Source: Actinidia chinensis (lineage: Eukaryota > Streptophyta > Magnoliopsida > Ericales > Actinidiaceae). Taken from it: a stretch of 15,000 nt of DNA. A program made the translations under genes and the position numbers. The notes beneath the pieces are model-generated. The model saw nothing but the letters and a program-made list of their open reading frames with translations. It did not search any database and was not told the origin of the DNA. The DNA is taken from contig VIGQ01000011.1 in NCBI GenBank assembly GCA_009663005.1, forward strand, positions 72,501 through 87,500, read 5' to 3'. Of the stretch, positions 1 to 9,034 are shown in pieces; position 1 is the stretch's first letter, and every line of letters starts with the position of its first letter.

Positions 1-123
1 TTGTGGTGGTGCAAGTGTTGGTCATAGCTATTGCCCTCCTTGCCTTCAATTCTTCCACTCTTTCCTTCAATGGTTGATGTATGTGGCTGCCTGATCCAGC
101 TGATCATGTTGGGATACCCTGTC
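1..123 (-). CDS. bHLH transcription factor, internal exon (partial, frameshifted)
   Basis: Reading the minus strand from 123, the exon gives DRVSQHDQLDQAATYIN and, after a one-base frame change near 69-71, LKERVEELKARRAIAM. This is the loop-to-helix-2 part of a plant basic helix-loop-helix protein of the bHLH36/bHLH118-120 kind, where DQLDQAA-YI-QLKERVEELK is a typical string. Helix 2 mediates dimerisation; these proteins bind E-box DNA in the nucleus as dimers. The exon is preceded on its strand by a T-rich tract and TTTTTTTCAG (124-133), a good 3' splice site, and bHLH genes of this group often have an intron just before helix 2. The frame break is a probable missing base in a CAATTG-like context, either a read error or a real lesion. 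The coding sequence runs off the left edge. I found no exon with the basic region and helix 1 upstream in this window, so the gene is either broken or has a very long first intron. Seen: peptide and splice site. Inferred: subfamily. Confidence 0.75.
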
Positions 124-836
124 CTGAAAAAAATTGTCATTTTGGTCAAAAATTGCTAGGCAATAAGGTTTTTTTTTTTTCTAGACCAGACCATTTGGTT
201 TTGGTAGTCGTGTAGCAACACACGATGTTGTGAGATTGCGGGTTAAAAGTCTATGAGATAGGCTTGATTCCCATTGTGATTTTCTTGTGAGTGGGTTAGG
301 GTTAGAGTAGGTTCGGTTATCGGTTTACATAAAAATGTGTTTTTCGTACTTAATTAGGGTTAGTTTTCTTTTTCATACTATACTTTTTAGTAATGCATCC
401 ACAATTATATCTCTTTAAATTAATCGTCTTGCGACCACACTAGATATCAATTTATCAATAAATTAATATTATAATTACAAAAATATTTTAGCTTTTTGAC
501 TTAACAATAATATATTATATTTATTCACTTATCAATGTTCGAGAATTTGATTTATCACAATAACCTAGTTTAAGATTCAAAGTTATATAAGATGTATTTA
601 ACAATTAAGACTTCATGATTCTGTACAATTCGATAATATTTTTGATCCAATATATTCAATTAAGAGTTCATTGAATTATATATCATAAAAATGAAATGTA
701 TTCAACTTCATCTAAAAAAAGTGAATACAAATTATAATTTGTGACCAATGGATGAGAAAGAGAGTACTTTCGGATGATTGAAATGAGGAGGGATGAGAGA
801 AAATGAAGCTTGAAGTATAATTCCTTCATTTGAATT
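124..836. other. AT-rich noncoding stretch, probably intron or upstream DNA of the bHLH gene
   Basis: No coding frame is visible. Next to the exon this should be its intron, if the gene is intact. Positions about 200-370 are less AT-rich and hold GGGTTAAAAGTC, a GATTCCCATTGTG stretch and GTGGGTTAGGGTTAGAG. The first faintly resembles a Pol III B box, so a decayed SINE is possible but not shown. A perfect 16-bp palindrome, acaaattataatttgt, lies at 727-742. Confidence 0.4.
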
Positions 837-1140
837 CTACGGTTCCTCTCCACGGTCTTCGATCAAAGTTTTTGTTAGAACTCTGCACAGCCCTTCATCC
901 CTAACGATCCCACTAAAGCACCACCACAACTCAAAATGGTCAAGGGCAACAACTATCATCCAACGTAATAGGAAGAGAAATGCCATCTCCCCCACACTCC
1001 TTATAACAACAAATTTAGCGCGAGAGCAAGCTAGAGAGGGAGCGGTGGGGGGAAGGGCTAAAAGGAAGGAAAGAAAATGGAATCCTGGATGTCAATTTGT
1101 GGGCCAGGCGAGGGGGGAGGGGGGGGAGAGAGGTGGCCCA
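837..1140 (-). promoter_or_regulatory. possible promoter and 5' leader with two TGGGCC (site II-like) motifs
   Basis: This patch is clearly GC-richer than its surroundings. TGGGCCA at 1100-1106 and its exact inverted partner TGGCCCA at 1134-1140 flank a G-rich tract (1111-1128). TGGGCC/T is the plant site II element bound by TCP factors in housekeeping promoters. On the minus strand a CT-rich leader-like stretch (about 1020-1065) follows, then an ATG at 984-986 opening a 49-codon frame that ends at 837. That frame resembles nothing I know. A plus-strand ATG at 936 opens only 10 codons. The arrangement fits a promoter facing left, but no TATA box or real gene confirms it. An inactive transposon fragment is an alternative. 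Confidence 0.25.
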
Positions 1141-2730
1141 TTAAACAGGGAATTTGGGACTCGTAATCGATTTAGACATACTAGTGTGAATGCGAGTAAT
1201 GGGCATGGCCTCTACGGATAGTAATCGCCATCATGCATTCCAGCTCAATACATAGGATAAATACATCACAGTACATCACCTTGAGATTTTTTACAAATAC
1301 GATTACTTCCTCTTTCAAGGAGCTAATTGCAATAATATTCCTTACTTTAGAAACTATGTCAAGAGTGAGTTGGTATTTTTGTAAATAATGACTATGTCTC
1401 CTTTACTTTAGGACTTGTTGTAATTTTTTTCTCAATACACCAACTAAAATTTCACAAATACAATTTATTTGCAAAATATCTATTTTTATTTTTTTATAAT
1501 AAGTAATTTTTTTAAAAAAAATATTATCTAAATAGTTTACTTTAAAAAATACAAAACACCTCCCCTTGTACTAAAAATAAAACTTTTTTCCCAACAAAAA
1601 AAAATTATTTAAAGATGTTATTATAATATTTTACTTTTTAAGTGTATGATCTAACTAATTAAAAAAATTAAAATTTTATTGTAATTTTCTTTTAAAAAAA
1701 ATATGAAGTTTATTTAATTCTAATTGGTGTTGAGAAACTAATTTGACATCCTAAACTGTAAGGGTAATATTTTATTTGTGTAAAAAAAATAGATCTAAGA
1801 GAGAATTTGACAACAATTTCAAAATAAGAAAGGTCCGTTATAATTTAAAACTACAAGGTAGTTATCTAATGTTTTAAAATCCAGGAAAGATCAGTGAAAT
1901 TTACCCAGAAATTTTGGTAAGCTCACTTTAATGGATAAGCGGCTTCCATGTCCCCATTGATTTGTCTATGATTAACTTTTAATATCTCAAAATATTTGTC
2001 CAATTCCAAAAATCAAACTATAAAATTTACAAACTTCTATTTTGCACTTTCATTTTTAAAAAATTAATGTTGACACATTCATTTTTCAGTTTTGAAATTT
2101 TAAATTGTTGAAAGTCATCTTAGATAATCAAAAGTTTTAAAGCATCTCTATTTTTCTTCTTAAAAATTAAATTATCTAAATTGGACAAAATTAGACGGAA
2201 GAAAGCCTTATTCTGTATCTTGATCTCTATTGCTCTATAGATTTGATTGTATATTTTAGGACAAAAGACTAATAGGTATATTTTTGTGGCAAGATTACAG
2301 TGAGTTTTATCAAGTTTTAATTTGCGCGTAAGTTTATTTTTTGAAATTTGGTACAACTCTAAATTCAAGTACCGTAAATGTGGCATTTTTACAAGTTACC
2401 TGTTTTCCAATAAAATGTGAATTTCACTTATATTTATAAACCAAACCTAATTTTTACTTAAAACCATATTTTTATGAAAAAATTAAAGAAAAAGAAATTT
2501 TATTTTTCATTAGTTGCCTAAAAACCCAATATTATGCTTCTCACCAATTTTAACATTAGGTAACCTAATTGGTTTTAAGAATTATGCAATTATACTAATG
2601 TCCACCAATTTCAAAAATATGATTAAAATTAGAATCACGTTATTTACAACTGATAGATTCAATAAGTAAACAAATGATATTTGCTTTAAAAAATAAATTA
2701 GATACCTTTAGATAATGTTAAATAAGAATA
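1141..2730. other. AT-rich intergenic stretch, nothing recognised
   Basis: About 1.6 kb of very AT-rich DNA with many A and T runs. The 88-codon minus-strand frame at 2120-2386 is rich in K, N, I and L, as expected from AT-rich noise, and matches no family I know. Around 1290-1440 the text has the style of decayed plant repeats (for example AGCTAATTGCAATAATA followed by CCTTACTTTAG), but I cannot assign it. Confidence 0.5.
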
Positions 2731-3205
2731 TAATATTTATTTCTAAAAATTGAAAAATACATGTAATTGAAAAAAAATTAATTTCATAGGTTAAATTAGA
2801 TTATAAAAAGTTGAATTATGTTTTGGCCAAAGGGCAAAAATTGGAATAGTCTATACTATTATGATATTTGAATTTAGTTGTACAAATTATTGAAATAGAA
2901 TTGATTGTCCAAATAGGAAATTTTTGAATAGAACTAATGATAATATGCACAAAAAGCTATATTTATTTGTTAATTTTTTTATATTGTATTTATTTTGAAG
3001 CTGAACAAATCAATATTGCCTGTTAATTTCCTCCCATCCACTTTAACTATCCTCCAGTGGACATAAGTTACAACACGGCTATTATTTGTTATAGCATCTG
3101 CTTTATCTGTCTTGAAAGTTATATCAAGTATTTTTTAACAAACAACACACAGCTTCTCCATACGAGTAAAAACGCCTTAAAAAAAATTTGGTTTTAAAAA
3201 TTATT
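2731..3205. repeat. tandem duplication of about 480 bp, copy 1
   Basis: Copy 1 begins with TAATATTTATT and ends with TTGGTTTTAAAAATTATT. It matches 3207-3688 almost throughout, with scattered short indels and substitutions. Shared landmarks include TAGTCTATACTATTAT, GTTAATTTCCTCCCATCC and CAGCTTCTCCATACGAG; the last is at 3150 and 3631, giving an offset of 481. Neither copy has a sustained coding frame, and I see no TG...CA long-terminal-repeat ends or terminal inverted repeats. Confidence 0.85.
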
Positions 3206-3206
3206 G

Positions 3207-3688
3207 TAATATTTATTCTTAAACAAATAAAAATAACATTTAATAATGAAAAAAACATGAACTTCATATGGATTAAAATTAGATAGAAAAAGTGGTAATT
3301 TATGTTTTTTGATATTCCCAAGGGCAAAATTGGATAGTCTATACTATTATTATGATAATTTGACTTTAGTTGTATCAAATTAATTTGAATAGAACTTTAT
3401 TTTCCAAATAAGAAAATTTGATAGAACTTAATGATAATATTGCACAAAACGCTATATTATTTGTTAATTTTCTTATATTGTGTTGATGTTGAGCTGAACA
3501 ATCAATATTCTGTTAATTTCCTCCCATCCCCACTTATTAACGAACTTCCTCCAGTGACATAAGTTACAACGCTATTTGTTATGCATCTGCTTAGTCTGTC
3601 TTTAAAGTTATATCAATTATTTTTTAATAACAGCTTCTCCATACGAGTAAAAAACGACCTTAAAAAAAATTTGGTTTTAAAAATTATT
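3207..3688. repeat. tandem duplication of about 480 bp, copy 2
   Basis: Direct, head-to-tail second copy of 2731-3205, with no spacer between the copies. Divergence is mostly small insertions and deletions, for example the extra bases in CATCCCCACTTATTAACG compared with copy 1. This fits either an old duplication or indel-prone reads. The minus-strand frame at 3124-3378 crosses the junction between the copies and is not a gene. Confidence 0.85.
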
Positions 3689-4047
3689 TTTTTTATGTTT
3701 TTCAAACTTTCCTTTGAATAATTATTTTTATATTAAATTCAACTACGACAAAAAAAATAACTCTTATACTCTCCTTGTCTCTATATTCACTCATACGCAT
3801 TTAATTTTATATATCCATTACACTTCAACTCCCAAAATTTTAAGAATGATAATTTGGGGGGATTATTTTCAGTTGGACAATAATAATACATCATGCCACG
3901 GTTCTTTCCCCTCATCATTGCCCTTTTACGCGGGGAAGTCAATTTTAAGAAAATAAGACTTTGATGAAAGGTAATTCTTTGCTTACATTGGCCGGATTGT
4001 AACTTTGGAAGTACTTTTTTCCTAACGTTATCATACGTTAGATGTTG
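3689..4047. other. noncoding stretch before a small repeat cluster
   Basis: No gene recognised. The plus-strand 80-codon frame at 3714-3956 has low-complexity composition and no motif. Phrases from here (AATAAGACTTTGATG near 3951, TTGGCCGGA near 3988 and AACGTTATCAT near 4024) recur in the following repeat cluster, so the cluster's unit probably begins within this stretch. Confidence 0.4.
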
Positions 4048-4420
4048 GACCGTGTTTTACTGTTTATTTCTTCTACAATTAGTGTATAAAATAAGACTTG
4101 CTGGCAATTAACGTTATCATGCATTAAAATAACCTAATGGTGTGCCTCAAATGGCTGAAAATGCAATTTTTTGTTAATTACTTTTTTCCCAGCAACGATT
4201 GTGACATTTTTGGGGAGTTGAAGGTGATCGACCATGTTTCACGTTTTTTTCTAAAATTAGTGTCCTAAAAATTGTACTGACAATTAATCAACATTTGTCT
4301 TCCACCAAAGAGGCAAAGATTTCTATTTCTTTCTTAAATTGGCCGGAAATGCATTTTATTAGACCGTGTTTCATTATTTCTTCTAAAATTAATGTATGAA
4401 AATAAGACTTGACAACCAAG
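4048..4420 (+). repeat. three dispersed copies of a 60-bp motif
   Basis: Copies at 4048-4111, 4230-4287 and 4362-4420 share GACCGTGTTT, then TTTCTTCTAAAATTAGTGT, then AATAAGACTTG, and copies 1 and 2 close with CAATTAA. Spacers of about 120 and 75 bp carry related words, including TTGGCCGGA (also near 4339) and AACGTTATCAT (4024 and 4110). It looks like a decayed tandem array with a unit of roughly 130-180 bp. No coding potential. Confidence 0.7.
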
Positions 4421-4674
4421 ATCAACTTTTACTCACCGTTATATCACTAAATATCTTTTTTCCCACAAAAGGCATGCCAATACTAGAAGTCACTTGGGTT
4501 GGAATCACTTATATTTCCTCAGTGCGTGGTTAGAGGTTTTATATACACTTCCATTGTGATTTGTAAGGAATTAAAACCCTAGCTCTATCATCTCATGTTA
4601 TTTTTATATTTTTGCGAAAAACTACAATTAACAATTATATATGAACTGTAAAATTTCAATAAATATTAAATACA
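4421..4674. other. noncoding stretch, nothing recognised
   Basis: AT-rich DNA without an open frame. TGGTTAGAGGTTTTATATAC (4527-4546) contains a TATA-like word, but no gene follows on the plus strand. Confidence 0.35.
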
Positions 4675-4747
4675 TAATCCAGACTAGAATACAAAACTAA
4701 AAAGTATTCAGATATTATATAATCGAAAAAAATCGAAGTCTGGATTA
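4675..4747. repeat. inverted repeat, 11-bp arms, with a nested second hairpin
   Basis: TAATCCAGACT (4675-4685) is the exact reverse complement of AGTCTGGATTA (4737-4747), with 51 bases between. The right arm also forms its own small hairpin, CTGGAT-TAAG-ATCCAG (4740-4755). The two structures are mutually exclusive. They lie just past the end of the minus-strand frame at 4761-5057, so a 3'-end structure is conceivable. Chance is a serious alternative. Confidence 0.45.
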
Positions 4748-4760
4748 AGATCCAGTGTCC

Positions 4761-5057
4761 TTAAACGCATAATGCCCCGCTATCGGTACGGGGGGTGGCT
4801 GGGCGTTTGTTCCAAATACAATTTCCCCCGATTTTTATCACTTGCGAAAGTAGAACTCCAATCTTGTAACCTGGCGAATTGGTAACGTCTTTTCTCTCAC
4901 GATGAGAATCTAATGCGATAAAAAAAACTCTCAATTTTTTTATAATGTTTGTCATGAACTGGCACAGGAGATTTCTTCTTTTTATAGATTGTACAAGGCT
5001 CCAGGACGCTCCTCCCATTAATAAACACCATAAAATGTTGCTGCAATTCTGAATCAA
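4761..5057 (-). CDS. unrecognised 98-codon open frame, doubtful
   Basis: The frame opens at an ATG at 5057 and ends at 4761. It contains a hydrophobic start, a basic stretch (SIKRR) and a tail KRPATPRTDSGALCV. I recognise no domain or family. Composition is less AT-driven than the surrounding intergenic DNA, the only argument for it being coding. In the next frame the same DNA reads GIMRLRTLDLNPDFDFF, which looks equally protein-like, so the true frame, if any, is unclear. No splice sites or promoter support it. It may be a captured or decayed exon, or chance. Confidence 0.15.
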   Translation of the reverse strand: MIQNCSNILWCLLMGGASWSLVQSIKRRNLLCQFMTNIIKKLRVFFIALDSHRERKDVTNSPGYKIGVLLSQVIKIGGNCIWNKRPATPRTDSGALCV

Positions 5058-5069
5058 AGTGAAAGTGTT

Positions 5070-5232
5070 TTATTTCAGAATTAACGTCTAATAATCAATA
5101 CATAAAACTGATTTTTAATTCTAAATTAAAACATAAATATTTTGATTTAGAATTGATGCTCCAATTAATCAGTACTATAAATCACGGCTTTCAATTTGAA
5201 TCAAAACAAAAATATTTTGATTTCAGAATTTA
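5070..5232 (+). repeat. short direct-repeat cluster around TTTTGATTTCAGAATT
   Basis: The motif occurs three times: GTTTTATTTCAGAATTAA near 5067, ATATTTTGATTTAGAATT near 5137 and ATATTTTGATTTCAGAATT near 5212. Words between them (AATCAATACATAAA and AATCAGTACTATAAA) also match. The spacing is about 70-75 bp. These look like decayed tandem copies of a noncoding unit. Confidence 0.5.
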
Positions 5233-5976
5233 ACTAAGAACAAACTTACCGCTTTCAACTATAACAAATCCAAAAAAAAAATAATAGCTCCGTACGATAA
5301 TATAGAACTGATGAATTAAAACACGATGAAAGTAGTGGCTCGACTAGAGGAAGAAGCGGAGCATATGCACTACCGAAAAGAATGGACCTGATAGAATAAA
5401 TCAAGTTGCATAATCTATGCCAAAATACTGATGTGTCTTTCCGAAACACATTAAAGAAAAAAGAAGTTCCAGGAGACTCGGGAAAAGAGAAAGATAAAAC
5501 CCCCAAAAAGATTAGTCAAACCCTCTCCCCGTTTTCATGTAACCTCTGAGAAGTGGTGGACATTGTCCTACCTAATTCAATCATTTGATTAATGGATCCG
5601 GAGGGAGATGTCTAAAAAAAAAAAAAATATAGGTACCACTTCCCTTTATTGTAAGTAACATTTTAGAAATAAAAAGAGTAAGTCAAAAATCATATAGAGA
5701 TTAAACTGTGTCGTTTAGGTCTCTAAAAGATATTTTAAGAAGTAATTTATAATTTAATTAGACATATTCAACGTGATAACCTAAAGCCCAGGTCAAGCAA
5801 CAAATTAGAACGAGCAATGGAACAGGTGAACTGCGGTGCACAGCCGCACAACGCACAGTCTAGGAATCCGGACACAACTAATCATGCTGAGTAGTTTGGA
5901 GGACAAGGCTGACGGAGGGTTGTGCGCCGCGTGGGACAGTGTCAAGCTATCGGCTACGGTCCACCAAATTTACATT
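5233..5976. other. noncoding stretch with one GC-richer patch
   Basis: No gene recognised. The minus-strand 83-codon frame at 5255-5506 has no motif. From about 5780 to 5965 the DNA turns GC-richer (CTGCGGTGCACAGCCGCAC, then GTGCGCCGCGTGGGACAG) and a 61-codon plus-strand frame spans 5836-6021. Its last third runs into the next repeat, so I do not call a gene. The patch could be a captured gene scrap. Confidence 0.35.
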
Positions 5977-6460
5977 AGGTATTATGACTATAAGAGAATC
6001 TTTAAATCACATAAAAAATAAATAATCAACCAATTTAACAAATTCCAATACCACTAAGCTTTCAAATATTTCATTAGGTATTATTGATTATTAAGATATT
6101 TTTAAAAATATCATAAAAATAATAATAAACCATTTAAGGAAAGTCCAATACAATAAGTTTTTCAAAGATTGAGATGAGACTTGATGGACAATTCATTTTT
6201 ATTGTGCGTTTCAAGATTCCGATCGCTAACGATTAAAGATCTATATATATATAGATCACTACCAATAAGTTCAAAACTATTTCATAGGTATTATGATTAT
6301 TAAGATATTTTTAAAAATATCATAAAAATAAATATCAACCATTAGGAAAGTACAAATACCAATAAGTCAAACTATGAGGATGAGACTTGATGGACAATTC
6401 ATTTCTATTTTTGGTTCAAGATTCTGCAACGATTAAAAATTATATATATATATATATATA
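5977..6460 (+). repeat. tandem duplication, unit about 210 bp, with perfect palindromes
   Basis: Two near-complete copies (about 6046-6250 and 6258-6460) and one truncated copy (about 5977-6045) share AGGTATTATGATTAT, a palindrome, GATGAGACTTGATGGAC and AACGATTAAA. The palindrome gatatttttaaaaatatc is identical at 6095-6112 and 6304-6321, an offset of 209. Copy 1 ends in a perfect 20-bp palindrome at 6238-6257 (GATC, then a TA run, then GATC). Copy 2 ends in the long AT run 6440-6480. The phrase ACCAATAAGTTCAAA recurs inside each unit, so each is itself a dimer of about 105 bp. Confidence 0.8.
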
Positions 6461-6482
6461 TCGATATATTATATATATATAA

Positions 6483-7800
6483 ATGGAGTGAATAGTAACA
6501 ATGACAACAATATTTTTTTTATTTTGCCCCTTACCATCATTTTTTTTTTTTTATTTTGCCCCTTAACTCAATGACCACCAATTTTGTACCCATTTTGCCC
6601 CTTCGTATTACATATATATTTTTCTTGTCCCTTTAATAAATGTGAGGAATAGACTATTTCCATTTTTTTTTTTAGGATTTTGCCCATTAGTAACTTTTTA
6701 TTGCCATTTTTTAACTCATTTAGCAATTCAGGTGCGATTCAAAAATTTTTTTTTCAATTTTGTTCCTTAGTAAATGTGAGTGAATAGTAGCTCATCTAAT
6801 ATATTTTTTTCGATTTTTATCCCTTCGTAATTTTGTAACTCATTTACCATAAATTTTTTTAATTTTGCCCCCTTAATGAATGTGATGGAATAGTAGTTCA
6901 TTTACAACCACTTTTTGTTTTTTCGATTTTGTCCTTACTACTCAATGACCACCAATATTTTTTTTTTTTGTTTTAATTTGCACCGTACCACCAATTCTTA
7001 TTTTCATTTGTGCTCCTTAGTTTCACGGACCACACTGTTGTTTTTATTTGCCCTTAATAATATTTTTTTTTTCATTTTGTCCCTTAGTAAATGTGATGAG
7101 TGAATAGTATCTCATTGCCATATTTTTTTACGATTTTGCCCAACTTAGTAACTTTCTACTACCAGTTATTTAACTCATTTGTACCATCATTTGGGACCAA
7201 AACTTTTTTTTAATTTTACCCTTTAGTAATATGAGTGAAGAGTAAAAAAAAAAAAAACCCCCCCCCCCTTTCCATTACCACCATTGTTTTTGATTTTACC
7301 TTTTAGTAACTTTTGTTTAACTCATTCCACAAAAAATGTACCCTTAGGAATGTGAGTGAATAGTAGCTCATACAAACCATTTTTTTTATGATTTTATCCC
7401 TTACTACTCAATGATCGCCAATTTTTTTTTTATTTTGCCCCTTAGTAAATATGAGTGAATACTAGCTCATTATCACTTTTTCGATTTTGCCCCTTAGAAA
7501 CTTTTTTATCAAATTTTTTAACTGTTTATCACAATTTTTTTTTTCTATTTGCCCCTTAATAAATGTGAGGAATAGTAGCTAATCTACCACCCTTTTTTTT
7601 CGATTTACCCCCCCTTAGTAAAATTTTTTCACTCATTTATCACACAAAAAATTTAAGTTTGTCCTTAGTGAATTGAGTGAATAGTATCTCATTACAACTA
7701 TTTGTTATATATATATAGATATTATAATATGTGTGTGTGTTGATATACAAGTAGCTTTTAACTACCATTTTTTTTTTTTTATTTTGCCCTCCCGTTCTAT
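6483..7800 (+). repeat. module A tandem array, period about 107-130 bp
   Basis: The phrase GTGAGTGAATAGTAGCTCAT, with variants, recurs near 6488, 6644, 6783, 6890, 7091, 7220, 7346, 7455, 7571 and 7678. Most intervals are 107-139 bp. Between copies lie T runs, CGATTTTGCCCCTTAGTAA, ACTACCACCA and a second half-unit TTTTTTAACTCATTTACC. The block is strongly strand-asymmetric, with T far above A. The predicted peptides, full of F, L and CP, are only translations of the repeat. A (TG)6 run and a TA run lie at 7705-7741. Confidence 0.85.
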
Positions 7801-7868
7801 TTTTTTCTTTGTTTCTTTTTCCCTGTCCCCTCTTCCCCCCCTTTCCTCTCCCATGCATACTCCCACGA
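7801..7868 (+). mobile_element. polypyrimidine tract ending in a Helitron-like 3' tail
   Basis: A nearly pure C/T stretch (about 7790-7852) leads into CCATGCATACTCCCAC (7851-7866). This matches the tail at 10247-10260, 11314-11335 and 12621-12640. It is followed directly by GATATAACTAATACAATG and AGTGAATGTA, which match the 5' leader seen at 11514. It therefore looks like a 3'-end to 5'-start junction. The CTAG itself is degraded to CGAT here. Confidence 0.4.
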
Positions 7869-8039
7869 TATAACTAATACAATGTAGTGAATGTATAAGT
7901 GCCCACCAACCTTTTTCTCTAATTTTGCCTCCTTCCAAAATTTTTTTGGTACATTATAGTTTCAGTCCCTATATTTTTCGAATCTACTACTAACTGTGAG
8001 TTACATATTAGCAATTGACCACTCCCTTTTCTTTCCCTT
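7869..8039 (+). repeat. degenerate 5' leader and partial module B
   Basis: It starts with ATATAACTAATACAATG, a decayed version of the TATATACTAATAAATG leader. It continues with AGTTTCAGTCCCTATATTTT near 7957, the opening words of module B, then switches to TTGACCACTCCC and a T/C tract. Confidence 0.45.
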
Positions 8040-8365
8040 TTGCCCCTCTCCAATTTTTTATTAGTAAATTATCAGTTTCCATTCCTCTATATTTTTCTGT
8101 TATTATATTTATGGTTTTCTAAAATTCCTGTTAATACTAAGTGTCCCTGGATTATTACTACTTTATAGATTATCCCTAAAAGTTGCCGTAACTGAATATT
8201 TTAGATCTAAGTGTCGGTTATTTTCAACTTTTTCCCATCAACTTTCTTATTTTATTCATTTGGTCTCAGACCTTTTCTGATTTTGACAGTTTGGTCCTGA
8301 ACATTCCCTCCCTATAATTTTTGATAATTTCAGTTTTGGGCCCTAGAGTTTATGTTTCCCTAACT
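8040..8365 (+). repeat. module B, copy 1 (GTCCCT-type repeat)
   Basis: Opens with CCCCTCTCCA, then ATTATCAGTTTCCATTCC, continues with TTATCCCTAAAAGTTGCCG, TTTAGATCTAAGTGTCGG and GACAGTTTGGTCCTGAAC, and ends near GGGCCCTAGAG. The same words in the same order occur at 10330-10720 and, starting later, at 9275-9615. The underlying motif of 25-30 bp resembles a common plant noncoding repeat (TTTGGTCCCTAAAGTTACTG). No coding frame. Confidence 0.7.
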
Positions 8366-9034
8366 TTTTTTTCAATTTTACCCTAGTCCATAATTTTTTC
8401 CTCATTTGGTTTGTTTCGATTTTGCCCCACGTTGTGAGCCCCTAATTATTTTTTTATTTATTTTTTTTGGGGGGAATTATTTTTTTTATCACTAATTTTT
8501 CGACGATTTTGCCCCTACCCAATTTTTTTGCTGATTTGGTGTTGTTTTTTTTTTTTTTGAGTGGACATAATTCAGACCACCATTTTTTTTTGATTTTTGC
8601 CCGTACCCGTTTTCTTTTTTTCTAATTTCTTTTGCCTTGTTGCCCCTACTTAATTTTTTTTCCAGATTTGGCCTCCACTTTTTTTTTTCGATTTTTCCCC
8701 GAATCATTTTTTTATTTTGGTTGGGAATAGTAATTTTTTTACCACTATTTTTTTGCCGATTTTGCCCCTACCCATTTTTTAATTCTATTTTTTTTCTCAT
8801 AATTTTGCCACGTGTTTATTTTGAGTGAACCGTACAAAAACGTTATTTTTTTTCCAATTTGGTCCCTACTCAATTTTTTTATCTATTTTGTCATTTTGCC
8901 CCTACCCATTTTTTTATTTTATTTTTTGTGCCTATTTTGCCCATTGTTGAACTTGGACGAGTTTATTTCCATATTTTTTTTTTTGATTTTGCCTAATTAT
9001 TTGGTGTCTTTTTTTATACAAAATGTTATTTTCT
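8366..9034 (+). repeat. module A variant (GCCCCTACCCA subtype)
   Basis: T-rich units around CGATTTTGCCCCTACCCA with TTGCTGATTTGG and ACCACCATTTTTTT, spaced by roughly 50-130 bp. The subtype differs from 6483-7800 by CTACCCA replacing CTTAGTAA, and it matches 12040-12590. Two long opposing frames cross here (8492-8707 minus, 8812-9279 plus); both are repeat translations. Confidence 0.75.

Noticed and set aside
200..370. Possible tRNA-derived SINE with B-box-like GGGTTAAAAGTC
   Set aside because: The B box is poor (lacks TTCGA), the A box is not convincing, and no tail or flanking duplication is visible.
936..968. Plus-strand ATG with MVKGNNYHPT, faintly like the start of ribosomal protein eL13
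   Set aside because: Only ten codons before a stop, with just a few residues in agreement and no continuation exon found.
837..986. 49-codon minus-strand frame MAFLFLLRWMIVV...
   Set aside because: Signal-peptide-like start, but no known family and no further exon. Kept only as part of the possible promoter region.
2120..2386. 88-codon minus-strand frame
   Set aside because: Composition is what AT-rich noise gives, there is no motif, and no splice or promoter context.
3124..3378. 84-codon minus-strand frame
   Set aside because: It spans the junction of the two 480-bp tandem copies and has no counterpart in the equivalent part of copy 2.
6483..7800. Regular spacing suggested a CRISPR-like array or a centromeric satellite
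   Set aside because: Units are long, degenerate and T-rich without constant repeats and unique spacers, and Helitron end signals explain the block better.
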